Notes: generated from the letters alone by a model not told the origin. Counted from the first letter of the stretch, positions 12,542 through 25,168 are shown. The stretch: 64,000 nt of DNA from Emmonsiellopsis sp. PD_33 (GCA_032988165.1 JANTQF010000107.1:1-64000); one strand, 5' to 3'. A program made the numbers and translations.

Positions 12542-15500
12542 TTATAATATATTAATATCAGTACCTTCATCCTCTATATCACTAATTACATCTACCTTAC
12601 TCAAGGCTAAGTCATTATTCTCTTTATCTTCATTAAACTTATCATCTACTACCTTATTCTCTTCAGTCAACTTACTCTTCTTCTCACTCAGAATGACCTG
12701 ATTCAAGCACATCTTCAGCATCAGAATCTGCAAGATTGATGACTTAAGACAACTATAGTAGTAATAATAGATATTATAAGCTACATTGAAGAGCTATTCT
12801 ACACTAACAGTTGAATTAGATACTAAAAGATAGTCTCAGACTATTTATACTAGAATAAAATACTATGAATGATATTTCTTTCAGTACAGCAAGTAATTAT
12901 ATTCCTTACTTAATCTTATACTAATATTTAGTACATCATATGAATATGAATAGATATCCCATGCATGAGAGTAATAAACTAACCTTGATCCAGATACTTC
13001 TTTATCTCATTTCTCTCACTAACTTCAGTTAAGGTAGTGCTGTTGGGCATATTACTGAAGATCAAATCAAAAAGATTATTTAATTATCTTATTTGTTGTC
13101 TAGACTGCTGTTGTGGTGTATCTTCACCAGACAATTTAAACATATATTTATTATACACTTCTTAGAAATGATTTCAGTACTTTCCTCACCATTTATAATC
13201 ATTATCATCCCAACTTTCTTAACTGAAGAGCTTTAGTTTCTAATTTAGAGATAGAATTATTATAATAGTATAGAGATACCCATACTTCTTTTTCATGTTT
13301 ATATAGTATTTAATCAACTTCTTATGACATTTATATAAGATATCATACATTAAGTACTTCCAGTGCAAACACTTTCTCTCCAATGCTACTTTATAATGAT
13401 TAATATGATTGAATAGATTCTCATACAGCTGAAGCACTATAAAGAGAGTCAGGATCATTACTGTAGAAAGTACAGCTATATATTTAGTAAAAGGTTTTAT
13501 AAGCTCAATTAAATACTCAACTGACTATTACTCATTCCTGTCTAGCCTAAATTCAGCTTGCTAATTGATATCTCTAATATATCTATCTATATAGACCCTG
13601 AGTCTAAGTGCATAACATAGCATATAGAAAGTTAAATTCCATTGAGTGGCCATATCCATTACTAGTAACTTTAGCACTTTGCCTGTCCCATTCATACCAG
13701 ACTGTTGGATATCTCAAAATACTTATTTACACTGTAAACTCACATTAATATATCTAGTTAATAGATGAATCTAGTGAAATAGAGTCAGCAGCAATCATTC
13801 AGTATTGTTGTCTATAGATAATAAAAATATAGTAGGAAATTACATTATCTATAGATAACATTCTAAAGTAACAGCAAGCTCATCTTTATTAGTATCTAGA
13901 GGACACTCTGCATCCATGTGAGGTTAGGCAATATAAAATCATCTTAATCTCAAGTTATTCTATCATTTTTCAGGCTAATCTTCATTGAGTTCAGAAGTTC
14001 CTTCACAACCAGCTGAATTATATGAGCCAGGCATGAAATCTTAACATATTACTTAATATGTGTTAATAAATTCAGTATTTATATTGCTATGTTCAGACTT
14101 ACAATAAGTATTATATTGTTACTTATATTATCTATTATCATGCTAAATATTTACTTCTTAATACTATATATCTTCATAATCTTCATTATAATATCAGATA
14201 GCTCCCTCTCACTATGCCCAGTTTCAATATGTTCAAATCTCAGTACAAGTTTCTGAAACTTCTAATCACAGTTAATAAAGTACACTGCCACTACCATAAA
14301 TGCATCATTGAACAGGCTAGTCCAGTCATCAAGGGCAAGAAAGACATAATCCTCAGCAGGTATATAATTAAGAATCTATTAGAAGCCCTCTTTCATAAGC
14401 TTATTAGTAATCTTTAGAATATATGATGCACTAGGTATGATCACACTGGGTTATAATATTCAGATCATTTGATGGAAGTAAAAGTTATCTATAAAATAAA
14501 AGGATAATCATGTAGAGACTAAAATTTCTATCAGAGTTTACTAGAATTTCTTCTTAGTGAATTCAATATCATCTATACTACTATTCTTAATTATATTAAT
14601 CTTATACAGTTAGCTGAAGCCCTGAAACTCCTACTACAACTTTAAGAACAAAAAAAATGCTTACTATTATTTATTGTGATGTTCTTCTTTGTGATGTTAC
14701 TAAATCAACATCCTTCATACCTTAGAATCTTACCTATCTCTAACAGTATTAGCTCTTTTTGATATGATTATTCATTGTTATTGTTGTCTCACCCTTTAAT
14801 AATGAGTAGGCAAAATATTTATTATAATATTTACATGACATCATAGGTTCCCCATCTATTGTTATGATGCCCTCTTGGAAGAACTACCACACTTTTATCA
14901 TACATCATATAAAATCTCAGGTGAAGAGCTTTAAACCTCTAAAGTATTTAGCCTATTTTATTGACCTCCATCATCATTCAAAAACCTTGAGATTTGAATG
15001 TTTTGCCTCTGAATAAACCACAAATTAGTTATCATAATCAATTTATTCCAGTGAAGGAGAAATAGATGTACTAATTCATGATGATATTGATAGATTAATA
15101 TTACTTGAGTTATCAATAGGGAGTTATAACTATGAGGAAAAGATGGAATCAAAGCTTTAACTCATTTTTCTATAATTATAATAAAAAGGTGCAAGAAGTA
15201 GATACTAGACTTAGAAAATAATAAGGAATAAATAACCTTTAATATCAAAATTTTTTCAAAATGATAATGAGAAGAATGAGATAATTTTAAGGAGAGTCCT
15301 AGACTCTCTAAATCTTCTTAGATAGTCATTCAAAAAATTCTTTTCATTAGTATAGTAAGCTAATACCCACCCTTTATAAATGCATTTAAATTATTGAATA
15401 TATAATCATGTTCTGGTCCACATTATCAACTATAATTATAGTTAATATTCATCAAAGAATTATTAGAGGATGAGTACTTTTAGTGCTTATAAAGGCTACA

Positions 15501-16000
15501 CTTTACACTTTCATCTCTAAAATAACAATTTCTACATGCTTCATCACTGGTAGATATATCATTCAGCAAATCATGCAGCACAAGATAATCTTTAAATGGC
15601 CCAGATCCTTCAGCACACTAGGTGTATGAGTACTGTGAGGCAAGCTCTTGAGTCTGAATGATCACTGCATCTCAGGCCAATCCTCAATATGAATTAATAA
15701 ACTGTGGTATATCTTCAACTCAGTATAATAAGTATGAAATTAGATATTTACTAAGGCTCTCTACTGCATTTATATTTAGTTGCACATAGAAAGACTGATT
15801 AATAACTAAATCCTTTAAAGTTAGATCTTTACATGGCACCCATTCAAGTATCTTAATAATAGGTAGGACTTAGACTCCTATAATTTTCTAGTATCAGTAG
15901 AGATCATCAAAGTACAACACATTATATATAGTATTTATATGAAATCATATCATCTACAACCTGAAGCCTCTAATTAAAGATATCATACAATGTAATATTA
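12542..16000 (-). pseudogene. Decayed hAT transposase
   Basis: Read on the minus strand with stops ignored, the region ends in a hAT C-terminal dimerisation motif near 12750-12820, SVE-x-LFNVAYNI followed by LKSS and ILMLKMCLN. This matches the SVERLFN-ARDICHYRR type of fungal hATs. An acidic tail encoded at 12542-12733 follows. Farther upstream (about 15000-15100) the minus strand reads like the start of the catalytic domain in hATs (IYFSFTGIN and ICGLF in place of the usual hydrophobic-SFDxW-ICGHF pattern). A cysteine-containing segment near 15490-15560 (CRNCYFRDESVKCSLYKH) may be part of an N-terminal DNA-binding region. The start and introns cannot be placed. Numerous stops show it is dead. 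Confidence 0.6.
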
Positions 16001-17022
16001 TGAATCTGACTGTAATTAATTTATTCTCCCACATTCAGAGCCTTTCTTCAATGTTAGGGTAACTATTTATGAGGATACTAAATGCAGTCCATATAGTCAT
16101 TGAATCTCTCAACTGAATTGACTAATATAGTACTCTCCTGGAAGCAAGGTGAACTGGAAGGAATTAGCCTGGGCTGACATGAATTAAAAAGTTTAAGTAG
16201 AGTAGGTATGTAGAGTTTAGCATCTTAATTGACTTACTATACATTAGTTTGTTGTGTTGGAGTCTAAAGTCTCTATATTATAACTACTGAAGGTGAATTT
16301 AGACTTTAGTATCCTATTAAAAAAGAAGGTTAGTTGCTTTTGAGCTGACAAGGTCCACAGCAGGTGAAGAGAGATAATAATAATGTGGCAACAATCAGAG
16401 GCAAGTTTGGGAATTAAATGACTAGTTATCTTTATAATAAACTTATGTAATAGAGCTGACAATCTCAACTAACTAGTTAATATAACCTTCTCTACTAATC
16501 AAATCAACAACTATTAATATCTACTGGAGAGTAAGTTATATAATAGCTATACAAGATGATGAATCAATCACTTCATAATTGGAAGGAATGGGTTTTTAGC
16601 AAGTATATTATTATCTATAGATAACTAGATTAGTAGTCAATCAAATATTATTTAAGAATAACAAATATTATAATAAGTACTTATAGTAGATAATAGAAGG
16701 TCCTGACTCATTATATATCTACCTGGAGATCCACATCTACTGAAAGATTGAGAGGGAGGCTAAGATGAAACCATCAATTTATATAGAGTATTTATGTTTA
16801 GGGGGAGCAATAATCTTAACCTTCATTAATAAGAGAGTAAGGGCAGTGATCTCCTTCTACATATAGTTAGAGATATCAGAGTATATAGTAGTATCATCAG
16901 ACTAGTAGTTATCAGTAACATCTTAATATAAAGAAAAGAGAAATACACATTATAATAATATTGCTGTAAAGATCCTTTCAGATGTCAATATTATACTTCA
17001 TGATAGTATTATAGGTAGTAGT

Positions 17023-18215
17023 ATGGATACTGCTGCTGTCAAGACTCAGTATACTAGGCTGGAAGAGAGTCTTAGAAGCATAGAATCACTTGTTGCTAAT
17101 AGTGATGATCTGGCTATTAGAAAGCTCATAGGATTTCTTCAAGCTAGAGCTCTAAAAAGCAGTCTAAATTTCCTACTAGAAGTTAAGGGTAATATCTATA
17201 GCTTCTTTTTGATGTTATGAATGATTTAATGCTCAGTAGTGGTAGAGAAGCTGTAATCACACTTGATAAGGATCTTTATAAGATAATGTGTTAGCTTATG
17301 ACTAGTCATATTAATATGGAAGATGACATGGAGAAGGGTAAAACCCTTATAAATGAGCATAATATGAGTAATATTATCATCAGAGTTGAGTATGATATCA
17401 GTGGTGCAGCTGGAAGCATATAGAGAGAGCACAGCTGAGATGGAGATATAGAAGGTAAGGGCATTAAAGATTTTAAAAATGATTTAGATCATCTTCTTAT
17501 GATTAGACTTAAAATTGATAGGAGTCTTGGTCAATAGAATAGCATGCTCCTCTAGCATAATATGGAGTTTATTATAGAAAGTGTGATGCTAGATTTTCTT
17601 CATATTATCCCAGTTTATGACAACATCATACTTAATGGGGTAAGTTATCTTAGGATGAGAATACTATACTTTGACTGTGTCTTATCATCAATATAGAAGT
17701 CTTTCTGGCTCATACCAATCATAATATTAGATGCTGTCAGTCATGAATCTAATCTTGGCATATACAGGGGAATATTTACCTATGATGGTAAGGATAACTG
17801 ATGATTGAAGCTGGTAGAGATTAGTAGTAGGAAACAGACAGTGTCCTTATTGGGCATGAATTGGGGTGATGGGAATGTTAGAAGACTTGTGGAAAATAAC
17901 TTAGAGAGTGTTATTATTAGTAAAACTAGCCTTATACATATTAGATCTATAGATGGGCATAACATGAGTGACATCACTATTAGAATGATATGGATATCAC
18001 TAGTCTCTAGACCTAGTATGATTAACTAGAAAAGAGTCTTAAGGTTATAGAACTACTTATTATTAATTCTATTAGAGATTCTTTCAGACATTGAAGTTGC
18101 ATTTCATGATAGGATTGTAAGTGGCAAAGTGGATACTATCACTCTTAAGACTGAGCACACAAGACTGGAACCCAGAATAGAGCCTAAGGGTTATAGAACT
18201 ATTTATTACTATTAG
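17023..18215 (+). pseudogene. Unrecognised ORF relics within the giant hAT, with a repeated module
   Basis: The plus strand has longer open stretches here than in the rest of the element (63 codons or more at 17023-17220 and 17805-18029). A module occurs twice about 1.1 kb apart. The first, near 16960-17100, reads ILSDVNIILHDSIIG then MDTAAVKTQYTRLEES. The second, near 18070-18200, reads ILSDIEVAFHDRIVSG then VDTITLKTEHTRLEPR. No known domain is recognised and no transposase motif is seen. The spelling of the repeats is diverged but stays in frame, so this was probably protein-coding DNA. It lies on the strand opposite to the transposase, which fits a second gene of the element. Confidence 0.35.
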
Positions 18216-18716
18216 TAGTGAAGTGCCTGCCATACTGGCCATGTGAGTTTTAGTTGTAGAATAATATTAATTATTAGATTATTATAAAAGCAATTAATAA
18301 GTTTTGAAGGGACAGGATTTTTAGTAAGTATATTATTATTATCTGCAGACAAGATTGATGCTGACTCAGCTGATTTCTTTGTCTGAGGACAATAAAGATG
18401 TATGATAATAATATTGATAAAATTTAGATTTTCAACAAAAAGATAATAGCTGGAGTCACACTTGGGCAAAGAAAATTAAGATTAAATGTACTCACTAGAT
18501 CATTGTGGAATCTCCAGTAAAGATATTATCTAAGTTATAGCTATATATTTATCTTTATTGCAGCCTATAGATAGATTGAGAACATCAGGACTGATGAAGA
18601 TGATGAAAAAGATGATTAAAATAATAATTTATTTTATAATTAGTAATCTCAGGCAAGACTGGCTGAGTGGCTTTATTATTCATGAATAAATATAAACTAT
18701 ACTATTCTAAATGTGG

Positions 18717-19120
18717 GTAAGACTACAACTAAAAAAAAAAAGTCCCCACTGGATTTAAATCCTAGAGTTTGTTCCCTAAAACTCCATAAAGAGAGTTATT
18801 AAGTTCCAAGGGAAGAAACCACTAGACTACTGAACTCAGAGAAGAACTGAAGTAATATCAATAAAATCATACTTAGTAGACAGCTAATAAGAACTAAAAA
18901 TCATGTGACTACCACATGCAGTAAGACTACAACTAAAGAAAAAAAAAAGTCCCTACTAAATTTAAACCCTAGAGTTTGTTCTATGAAATTCCATAAAGAG
19001 AATTATGAAATGTCAAGAAAGAAACCACTAGACCACTGAATTTAGAGAAGAACTGCAGTAATATCAATAAAACTATACTTAATAGATAGCTAATAAGAAC
19101 TAAAAATCATATGACTACTG
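18717..19120 (-). repeat. Tandem pair of tRNA-like (SINE-like) units, 204 bp each
   Basis: Two direct copies start at 18717 and 18921 with GTAAGACTACAACT. On the minus strand each has a pol III A-box-like TAGTCTAGTGG or TGGTCTAGTGG, then about 80 bp later a decayed B box (GATTTAAATCC in the first copy, compare GGTTCGAATCC) and a T-run terminator of 9 or more T. The B box change C-G to T-A is what CpG decay would give. The wide A-B spacing and poor stems argue against a working tRNA; a tRNA-derived SINE is more likely. Confidence 0.45.
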
Positions 19121-19499
19121 ATGACTACCTCAGAACACCCTGATAGAGTAAGTCATGAGGATATAATCAGCAGAGGATAATAGACTTTGAAATAATATTA
19201 TAGGTATAGTATGAGATTCTACTTTATTATAATAAAGTAAAAGCTTTATTCTCTTAATTACTAGTTCAGGGTGAGTTAGGCATGTTGGCCTGGATATAGA
19301 TATATATATATATTTTTTATATTTCACTCTATATATATATATTTTCTTTATTATGATCATCATAAACATCAATTTACTAACAATGAAAATAATAATACTT
19401 GCATTAGAAAGCTCTGCATTTAGACTATAAATTAATATCACTCTTATCTTCATTGAATGATGAATTATTATATTAATATACTAGATAAAGTATGGAGTA

Positions 19500-19646
19500 T
19501 CTCCTCAATCAGTAGTAAGAATATTTTAGTGTCTCTTTTTCATTACCCAGGTTTGATCAACTAGTAACCTCATGTGGAAATATTCAAGACTTTTTATTGG
19601 TAGTAGAAAAAGGACACTAAAATATACTCATTGCTGATTGAGGAGA
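19500..19646. mobile_element. Decayed TA-flanked MITE (147 bp)
   Basis: Terminal inverted repeats start TCTCCTCAATCAG and end CTGATTGAGGAGA, with TA on both sides (19498-19499, 19647-19648), as for Tc1/mariner-type elements. The same element with intact CpG is at 34321-34468. All seven CpG of that copy are changed here. It has no coding capacity. Confidence 0.85.
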
Positions 19647-20559
19647 TAAGCACTGAAAGTAATATGAGACTGACAGAGCAACTTTATTATCTATAAATAA
19701 AGATAAATCAGACTATTCTAAATATGGTAAGAATGCAACTAGAGCTTATTATCTCTAGATGAGGAATATAAAGCTTCTCAGTAAATTAATCCTATTAAAT
19801 CTAGCTGTGTTCCTTATTCATATTACTATACTAAATTAAGTTAGACTGAGTTTTGAGAGTTAAAGATCTCTCTCTTTTTCTTCTTACTCTTATACTTTAT
19901 AATATTCTCACTATCAAGTTATCAACATCTATATACTCATCTCTAATAGGTAAGTCTTTATATTTATATCAGTTGATATGCTATCCCCTTCCTAATAGCT
20001 CTATTATATTTAATACCCTTTCTTACTTTGCTGCCAGGGAACTGAGCTAGTTGTAGCATAACTTGGCAAAACAAGCTTTATGCAAGCCAGTTTTAGCTGC
20101 ATGGCAAACTTACTTTACTATACCTATTAGCTATGAACAGTGAATTCCATGAGATTGCATGAGTAAAGAGAGTAAGTAGTCTTTTCTGATCCCTCAGTTT
20201 CTCATATATTTTAACTAGTAAATAAAGTTATTAATGAAACTATCTATCTAGTATCTCTCACTATATTCTTGAATCCTCCATAATACTCTTCACTTCATCC
20301 TTTGGGTAAGTACTCAACTCTAAACTAATAGTAAATTTTTATTGGATGTAGATAATAACTCCAATCCTAGAACTCTTCATAATCTCAATAAACTACAGGA
20401 ATTAAATATATAGAGATACTAATATTATTATTAAGGTAGTATTTTTACTACATCTATTATCTGTAAATAACATTTTATACTGGACATCTCTATATTATTA
20501 TTTATAGACAACTACATTTTTAATATGATTATTATTTATAGATAATAATCTCTCTTGAT

Positions 20560-22262
20560 AAACTGCCTTTTAAAATGAACATCAACTAACTATTTTAAAT
20601 ACTAATCTTAAATAATAGACCCTCTAAAGCCTCCTAATATAGGTTCAAAGCCTTCTAACACAGATTCAAAGCCTTTCAACACAGATTAATCATTTCTATC
20701 TCTTGAAGAAGCTAACATCTAATAAGCCTCTATTTCAGCATTTAAAACAATAACAACTTAGAAGGCATTCACTACACAGCTCAGCAGAAATGCAGGCAAA
20801 AGAGCACTGAGAAAGAAGAAAGCTGAGATAATAATCACTACTGAAGATATTAAGTGAGTCTGTGATTTCCTTCTAAAAGAGATTTACTGCTTCAAGTTCA
20901 GACTCAAACACACTGAATTTTACAGGAATTAAGAACTTATAGCTGGTTACTTGAAGAACTATCTTAATATAGATATCCTTTATTTACTCTTCATAAAAAA
21001 TTAATTATTATTTGAGGAGTACATTACACTGCATGGGAACAGCTGGATGACCCTATCAGGGTTAATAAAATAAAGAATAAAAAACCTCATAATATTATCT
21101 CTACTAAAGTTTTTCAAGTCAGTTCATATGACATTAGGTGTTGCACAGATCTTAATCTCCTTAACAATAAAAATCAACTAATAGATAATTTAAGACTTAT
21201 TTAATATTATTAAAATGAATATTATAGAATACTGTGCATTTCTAACAATCATCAATATCTATCTTTATGTGTTCAATTAGAATGAAGACTAGTTCTTCCA
21301 TTACTATATGTCAGATATTAAAGCTAAGATTATATTATTAAACTTGGAGGATTTTCATAGAGTCTATACACTTTTGTGTTATTAAATTCATATTCATATA
21401 GAATAAAAGCAAAACAAGCAATCAGCAACATTAAATAAAATATGAGTTCAAAATAACACAGTCAAGCTAGTAATATATATTAATGAGCTTCTTCCTGAGG
21501 AATAGAATAACTCCATGCAAGAACCCATTAAGACTCTAAACAATGCAGATAATCTTAGTTTTAACTGGAATTTACCCTTTAATGATGAAGAGAGGGTTGA
21601 TAATGTAACTAACTCTCTTAAGATAATTAACTTATTGTCTGAGGATAATAAGTCTGAGGAGAACATACCCAAGATGAACTCACAAGTAAAACTTGCACTG
21701 ATAATACACCACTAAAAGTGCAAGCTATATATGTATGTGATCAAGCATACAACAATTAAGAAGAACTATTAGATGGAAGGCTTATTATCTCTATAAAATC
21801 TGAATTAGGAAGTGTTGAATATCATTAAGATTATAATGGATAGTGCAATGAATAAGAAGGCAGTCAAGGCACTATATGTATATAATAAAGTTGATTATAT
21901 AATGATAAGAGAGCTATCCTATACCTGCTACAACATACCTATAATTACTAATATATTGATGATGTTAAGTATAAAGGAAGATCAAGTATTAACTTTAAAT
22001 ATATTATAGTCTGTAAAGTTGCATCCTCATCAGGTCAATAATGTGACAGTAATATTTAAGATGAAAAGTAAAAGTTTTCAAAAGATTCAAAATGATAAGT
22101 CAGCTCTGCACATCAGGATTCTAGTAGACACTATAAGTCTTAGAAAGATATTAACCACATTATCTTTCATTTTGAAGGCATGGGATGTTAGTGTTCTGAA
22201 TGGTAAAAAGCTAACCAGGCTGATTATTATAATGATCCTGCTAGTTACTATTCAATCATAAT
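20560..22262 (+). pseudogene. Unrecognised ORF relics within the giant hAT (middle part)
   Basis: With stops ignored, one plus-strand reading gives protein-like text over about 1.6 kb. It includes an acidic stretch at 21515-21715 (LSEDNKSEENIPK) and a C-x9-C...H...GMGC-x-C-x-EW pattern at about 22013-22250 that could have been a metal-binding or DNA-binding domain. A short tandem repeat (three units of about 21 bp, TTCAAAGCCTTCTAACACAGA-like) lies at 20640-20690. No family is recognised. Stops are frequent and change frame-internal residues, but indels are not obvious. Confidence 0.3.
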
Positions 22263-22657
22263 AGAGTAATTATAGTAGATTTTTTCTGTATTTATTATCT
22301 TTATAATTTATAAGATCATTTTACTACAGAAATGATCTGATATTCTCTTTACATTACATTTTGAAGGTAGTAATGATAGAGGTACTAACACATCTAAAGA
22401 AGTTCTTTCTTTATAAGTATAAAACCACTAATCTTAGTCAGATAGTGTTTGTTGTATCACATTTTATATTTCAGAAGTATTTCATTGAGGTCAAAATGAT
22501 AAAGAAGTAAGATGTTGTAATAGATAATAATAAATTGAATGCTCTTTCTATAAATTTATATTCAGAATGAAAGGAAATGTGTAAGAAATAGAAAATTATT
22601 AATAATAAGTTCTTATTATTTATAAATAATAAGTCATTAATACTTAACTCTTCATCT

Positions 22658-24866
22658 ATGGATAATAAGAACTTCTATCCTGTCACCCCTGAAACTAAAG
22701 ATCTACTACTGGTTAAAGAGACAACTGCATATAATAAGTATATCACTATATATCATTTGAAATTCTCAGGTTGCATGTATAGAGTGATTATTGATGAGAG
22801 ATATTACCTCTATCATCTATCCTCTGGGATTTTGCATGTAGTAAAGCTACTCAAGCTAGACTTTCTCTAGGTGATGTTGGCCATCTTACTGTTAAATAAG
22901 ACTTATAATTTCTATGACTATATATATTTATTTTATCTGACTAACCTCTAGATGCATTATTTAGATCTCAAGGAGTTCCTTAAGTACTCAACTATCAATA
23001 AGTTTTAATTAATATTATCAGAGGAAGAGAAATTGGAACTCTTTAATCCACTTTACATATAATAACTTTTAATTAATAGTCACATGGAACCTGATACTGC
23101 AGCTGTTATTATTCTAAAGCTTTTGAAAATAATACTAATTTAAAGATCATAACAGACTGTGATTGATGGTCAGCAGATTGAGAAGGTCATTCCCTTAAAA
23201 TATATCAACACTATGATGCTCTAAATGAGCTTATAGAAGCAACTTAAGTATTATACATTCTATTTCAAGCATATGAAACAATTATTAACACTAGGTACAC
23301 TTAATAATAGTACTGACTCTACTATCCAAGATAGCATAAGAGTATGTGCTTTGTAAGTTATATCACTATTTCTGAAAATCTTGGAGTTTCACAAACATGT
23401 AGGGTTAAAGAAGATAAGAGTAGTTACTCTTAAAAATTTGATTTTCCAGCTAAATTTTAAGCTATCATTCTTTCTATATTATTATTATCCAGCTGATGCC
23501 TATCATCATGTCATTCCATCAACTTATTTTAATAGACATATAGAGTTGATGTGCATGTCTTCTATCACTCATTATTTAATAAAAGTGTTATATGAAATAT
23601 ATGAGATTAGTAAGGAAAAGATGGCATTATTTACCTACAGACTGAATGCTGTATAGCTAGCATCTATGATATACTTTAATTTTAGCATGAAGATGATGTG
23701 GTTGAGGGGGGATATAATGTAGGAAGAATGAGATATAATCATTAATAACTTTAATAATGAGAAGTTAGAGAGGATTAAAGTATTAGTTATAATTAATCAT
23801 ATGGGGGGATTTGGTGCTAACCTGCAGCTGAGCAGGTGTTGAGCAATGATTTTAATTGAGTTGCTGCATAATTTAAATATGATGTTTCAAACTATAGCAT
23901 GCATGCATTGTCTAGGTTAGAAAAGAGATATTTATGTATAAATACTAATCATTAATCATACATTTCAACAGTACTGATATGTAAATTTTATGAGGAAAGC
24001 AATCTCTAACATCTCTGCACAGTTGGATAGCTAGGTAGGCTAGATAGATAGATTGGTAGAGAGAGCTATTAATTATTTGAATGTTTTTATGGGATAAGAG
24101 AAAGACTAATCAGAATGAGAGGACCTAGCTACTTTAAATTTTGAGATATTTAATTTGTTGATGTGAGAGAAAGAGCTCTACAAGAAAATTAGTAAGATAC
24201 TAGTGCTACTTGCACTGAGGAATACCCCCAAGAAGACTTGAAAATCACAGTGCAAATAAAATGTTGTCCATGAACAACAATCTTATAAGTTTAAGAGTAC
24301 TGTGATGGTAATGATTGTCTAGAGATAACCTTCTAATAAGAATATAGAGGATGTTGTGAAGAATGAGATGGAGACTATAGAATGTGAAGGGAAACTAAAA
24401 GATGAAATGGAGAATATTATATAACTTGTGTATGATAAGACTGTGATCTATAGATAACAATGTAGTAGTAAGATGAAGAACATTGTAGATAATAATATGT
24501 AAAGTGTGATGTATGAATAACAACTTATATTTAAAATAAAGTATGTTATAGATGATGTGATAGGTAGTATAATTAATAAAGAAGATTTAGATGCTTAAAT
24601 TAATGAGAGTATAAAGAATAGTAAAGTAGGTTTGAATTTAGTGATTAATGAAATAATTGATATCTTATGTGATAGTACTGAGGTCTTTTCAGCAGTTAGA
24701 GAGTAGAGGGATAGTGGGGATTAAAAGACTGATAAGAAGCATGAGAGAGAGAAGGATAATGATGAGAATAAGAGGCCATTTATGAAAAAAGAGAGGAAAG
24801 AAAGAGGTAGAAAGTCTAAGGCACTACAGGGCACAGAAGGGTGTTTTCAGAAGAAAAAGAAAGATT
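22658..24866 (+). pseudogene. Unrecognised ORF relics within the giant hAT (right part)
   Basis: The plus strand again reads as protein with scattered stops. It has open blocks at 22658-22870 and 23381-23656 and a lysine/glutamate-rich end (KKHE...ENKRPFMKKERKERGRK, about 24740-24820) that closes with TGA at 24864-24866, 294 bp before the right terminal repeat. The position, just inside the end of the element and opposite to the transposase, is what one expects for the last part of a second element-borne gene. No reverse transcriptase, helicase or recombinase motif was recognised. How these blocks join is unknown. Confidence 0.3.
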
Positions 24867-25168
24867 GATTATTAGTATTGAGATTTTTAAATTTTAATAT
24901 GAATATTTGATAGGATGATTACTAGTTAGAATATAATGAAAATAATTCTCATATACTAACTCAAATTAACTTGAAATTATTTGGATTGATTCTGAATGTT
25001 ATTTAATAAATATTCAGCTCAAGAGTTCTCATTGATGACTCAGATTGAGTTGAGTTAAATATATATTTAGCTTAGACTCAGCTCAAAAGGTTATAGATTT
25101 ATAAGTAACTCAACTTGAAAGTACATATAATTAACTTGACTCAGACTTGTCTGCACTCTACCTGGCTA

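Larger units (their letters stand above)
12058..24463. repeat. Dispersed palindrome family inside the giant hAT
   Basis: About a dozen near-palindromes fit TTRTTRTCYRYRGAYAAYAA or its A-for-G, T-for-C decay forms. Copies: 12058-12077, 13805-13824, 13845-13858 (TTATCTATAGATAA), 16608-16627, 18336-18353, 18376-18395, 20454-20473, 20495-20514, 20527-20550, 21631-21652, 22612-22633, 24313-24330 and 24443-24460. The copy at 22612-22633 is a perfect 22-nt palindrome with half-site CTTATTATTTA. I saw none in the LINE or Gypsy sequence. The centre varies (CTATAG, CTGCAG, CTGAGG), fitting an ancestral centre such as CCGCGG hit by CpG decay, but this is inference. Confidence 0.5.
11678..25160 (-). mobile_element. 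Giant hAT DNA transposon, 13,483 bp
   Basis: The ends are inverted repeats that start TAGAGTGCAGA: at the left TAGAGTGCAGATGAGGCC, at the right (reverse complement) TAGAGTGCAGACAAGTCTG. They are flanked by a perfect 8-bp duplication CCTGGCTA (11670-11677 and 25161-25168), the hallmark of hAT insertion. The minus strand near the left end carries a decayed hAT transposase with its C-terminal dimerisation signature. Subterminal DNA is rich in ACTCAACTT / GACTTG-type words, as in other fungal hATs. About 8 kb to the right of the transposase holds plus-strand ORF relics I cannot name, palindromes, tRNA-like units and a MITE, so the element is far longer than usual hATs (about 2.5-5 kb). Whether that DNA is original cargo or later nested insertion is open. 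Confidence 0.85.

Noticed and set aside
18720..19110. Functional tRNA genes
   Set aside because: A-B box spacing is too long, the stems do not pair well, and the B box is decayed.
23700..24000. G-rich run (GAGGGGGGATATAATG) followed by TGTAGGAAG, like a polypurine tract with an LTR start
   Set aside because: No second copy of the supposed LTR was found in the window and no reverse transcriptase text lies upstream on this strand within the hAT.
11678..25160. Starship- or Helitron-type giant element
   Set aside because: Terminal inverted repeats with an 8-bp duplication and a hAT C-terminal signature fit hAT; no tyrosine recombinase, helicase or hairpin-CTRR end was seen.
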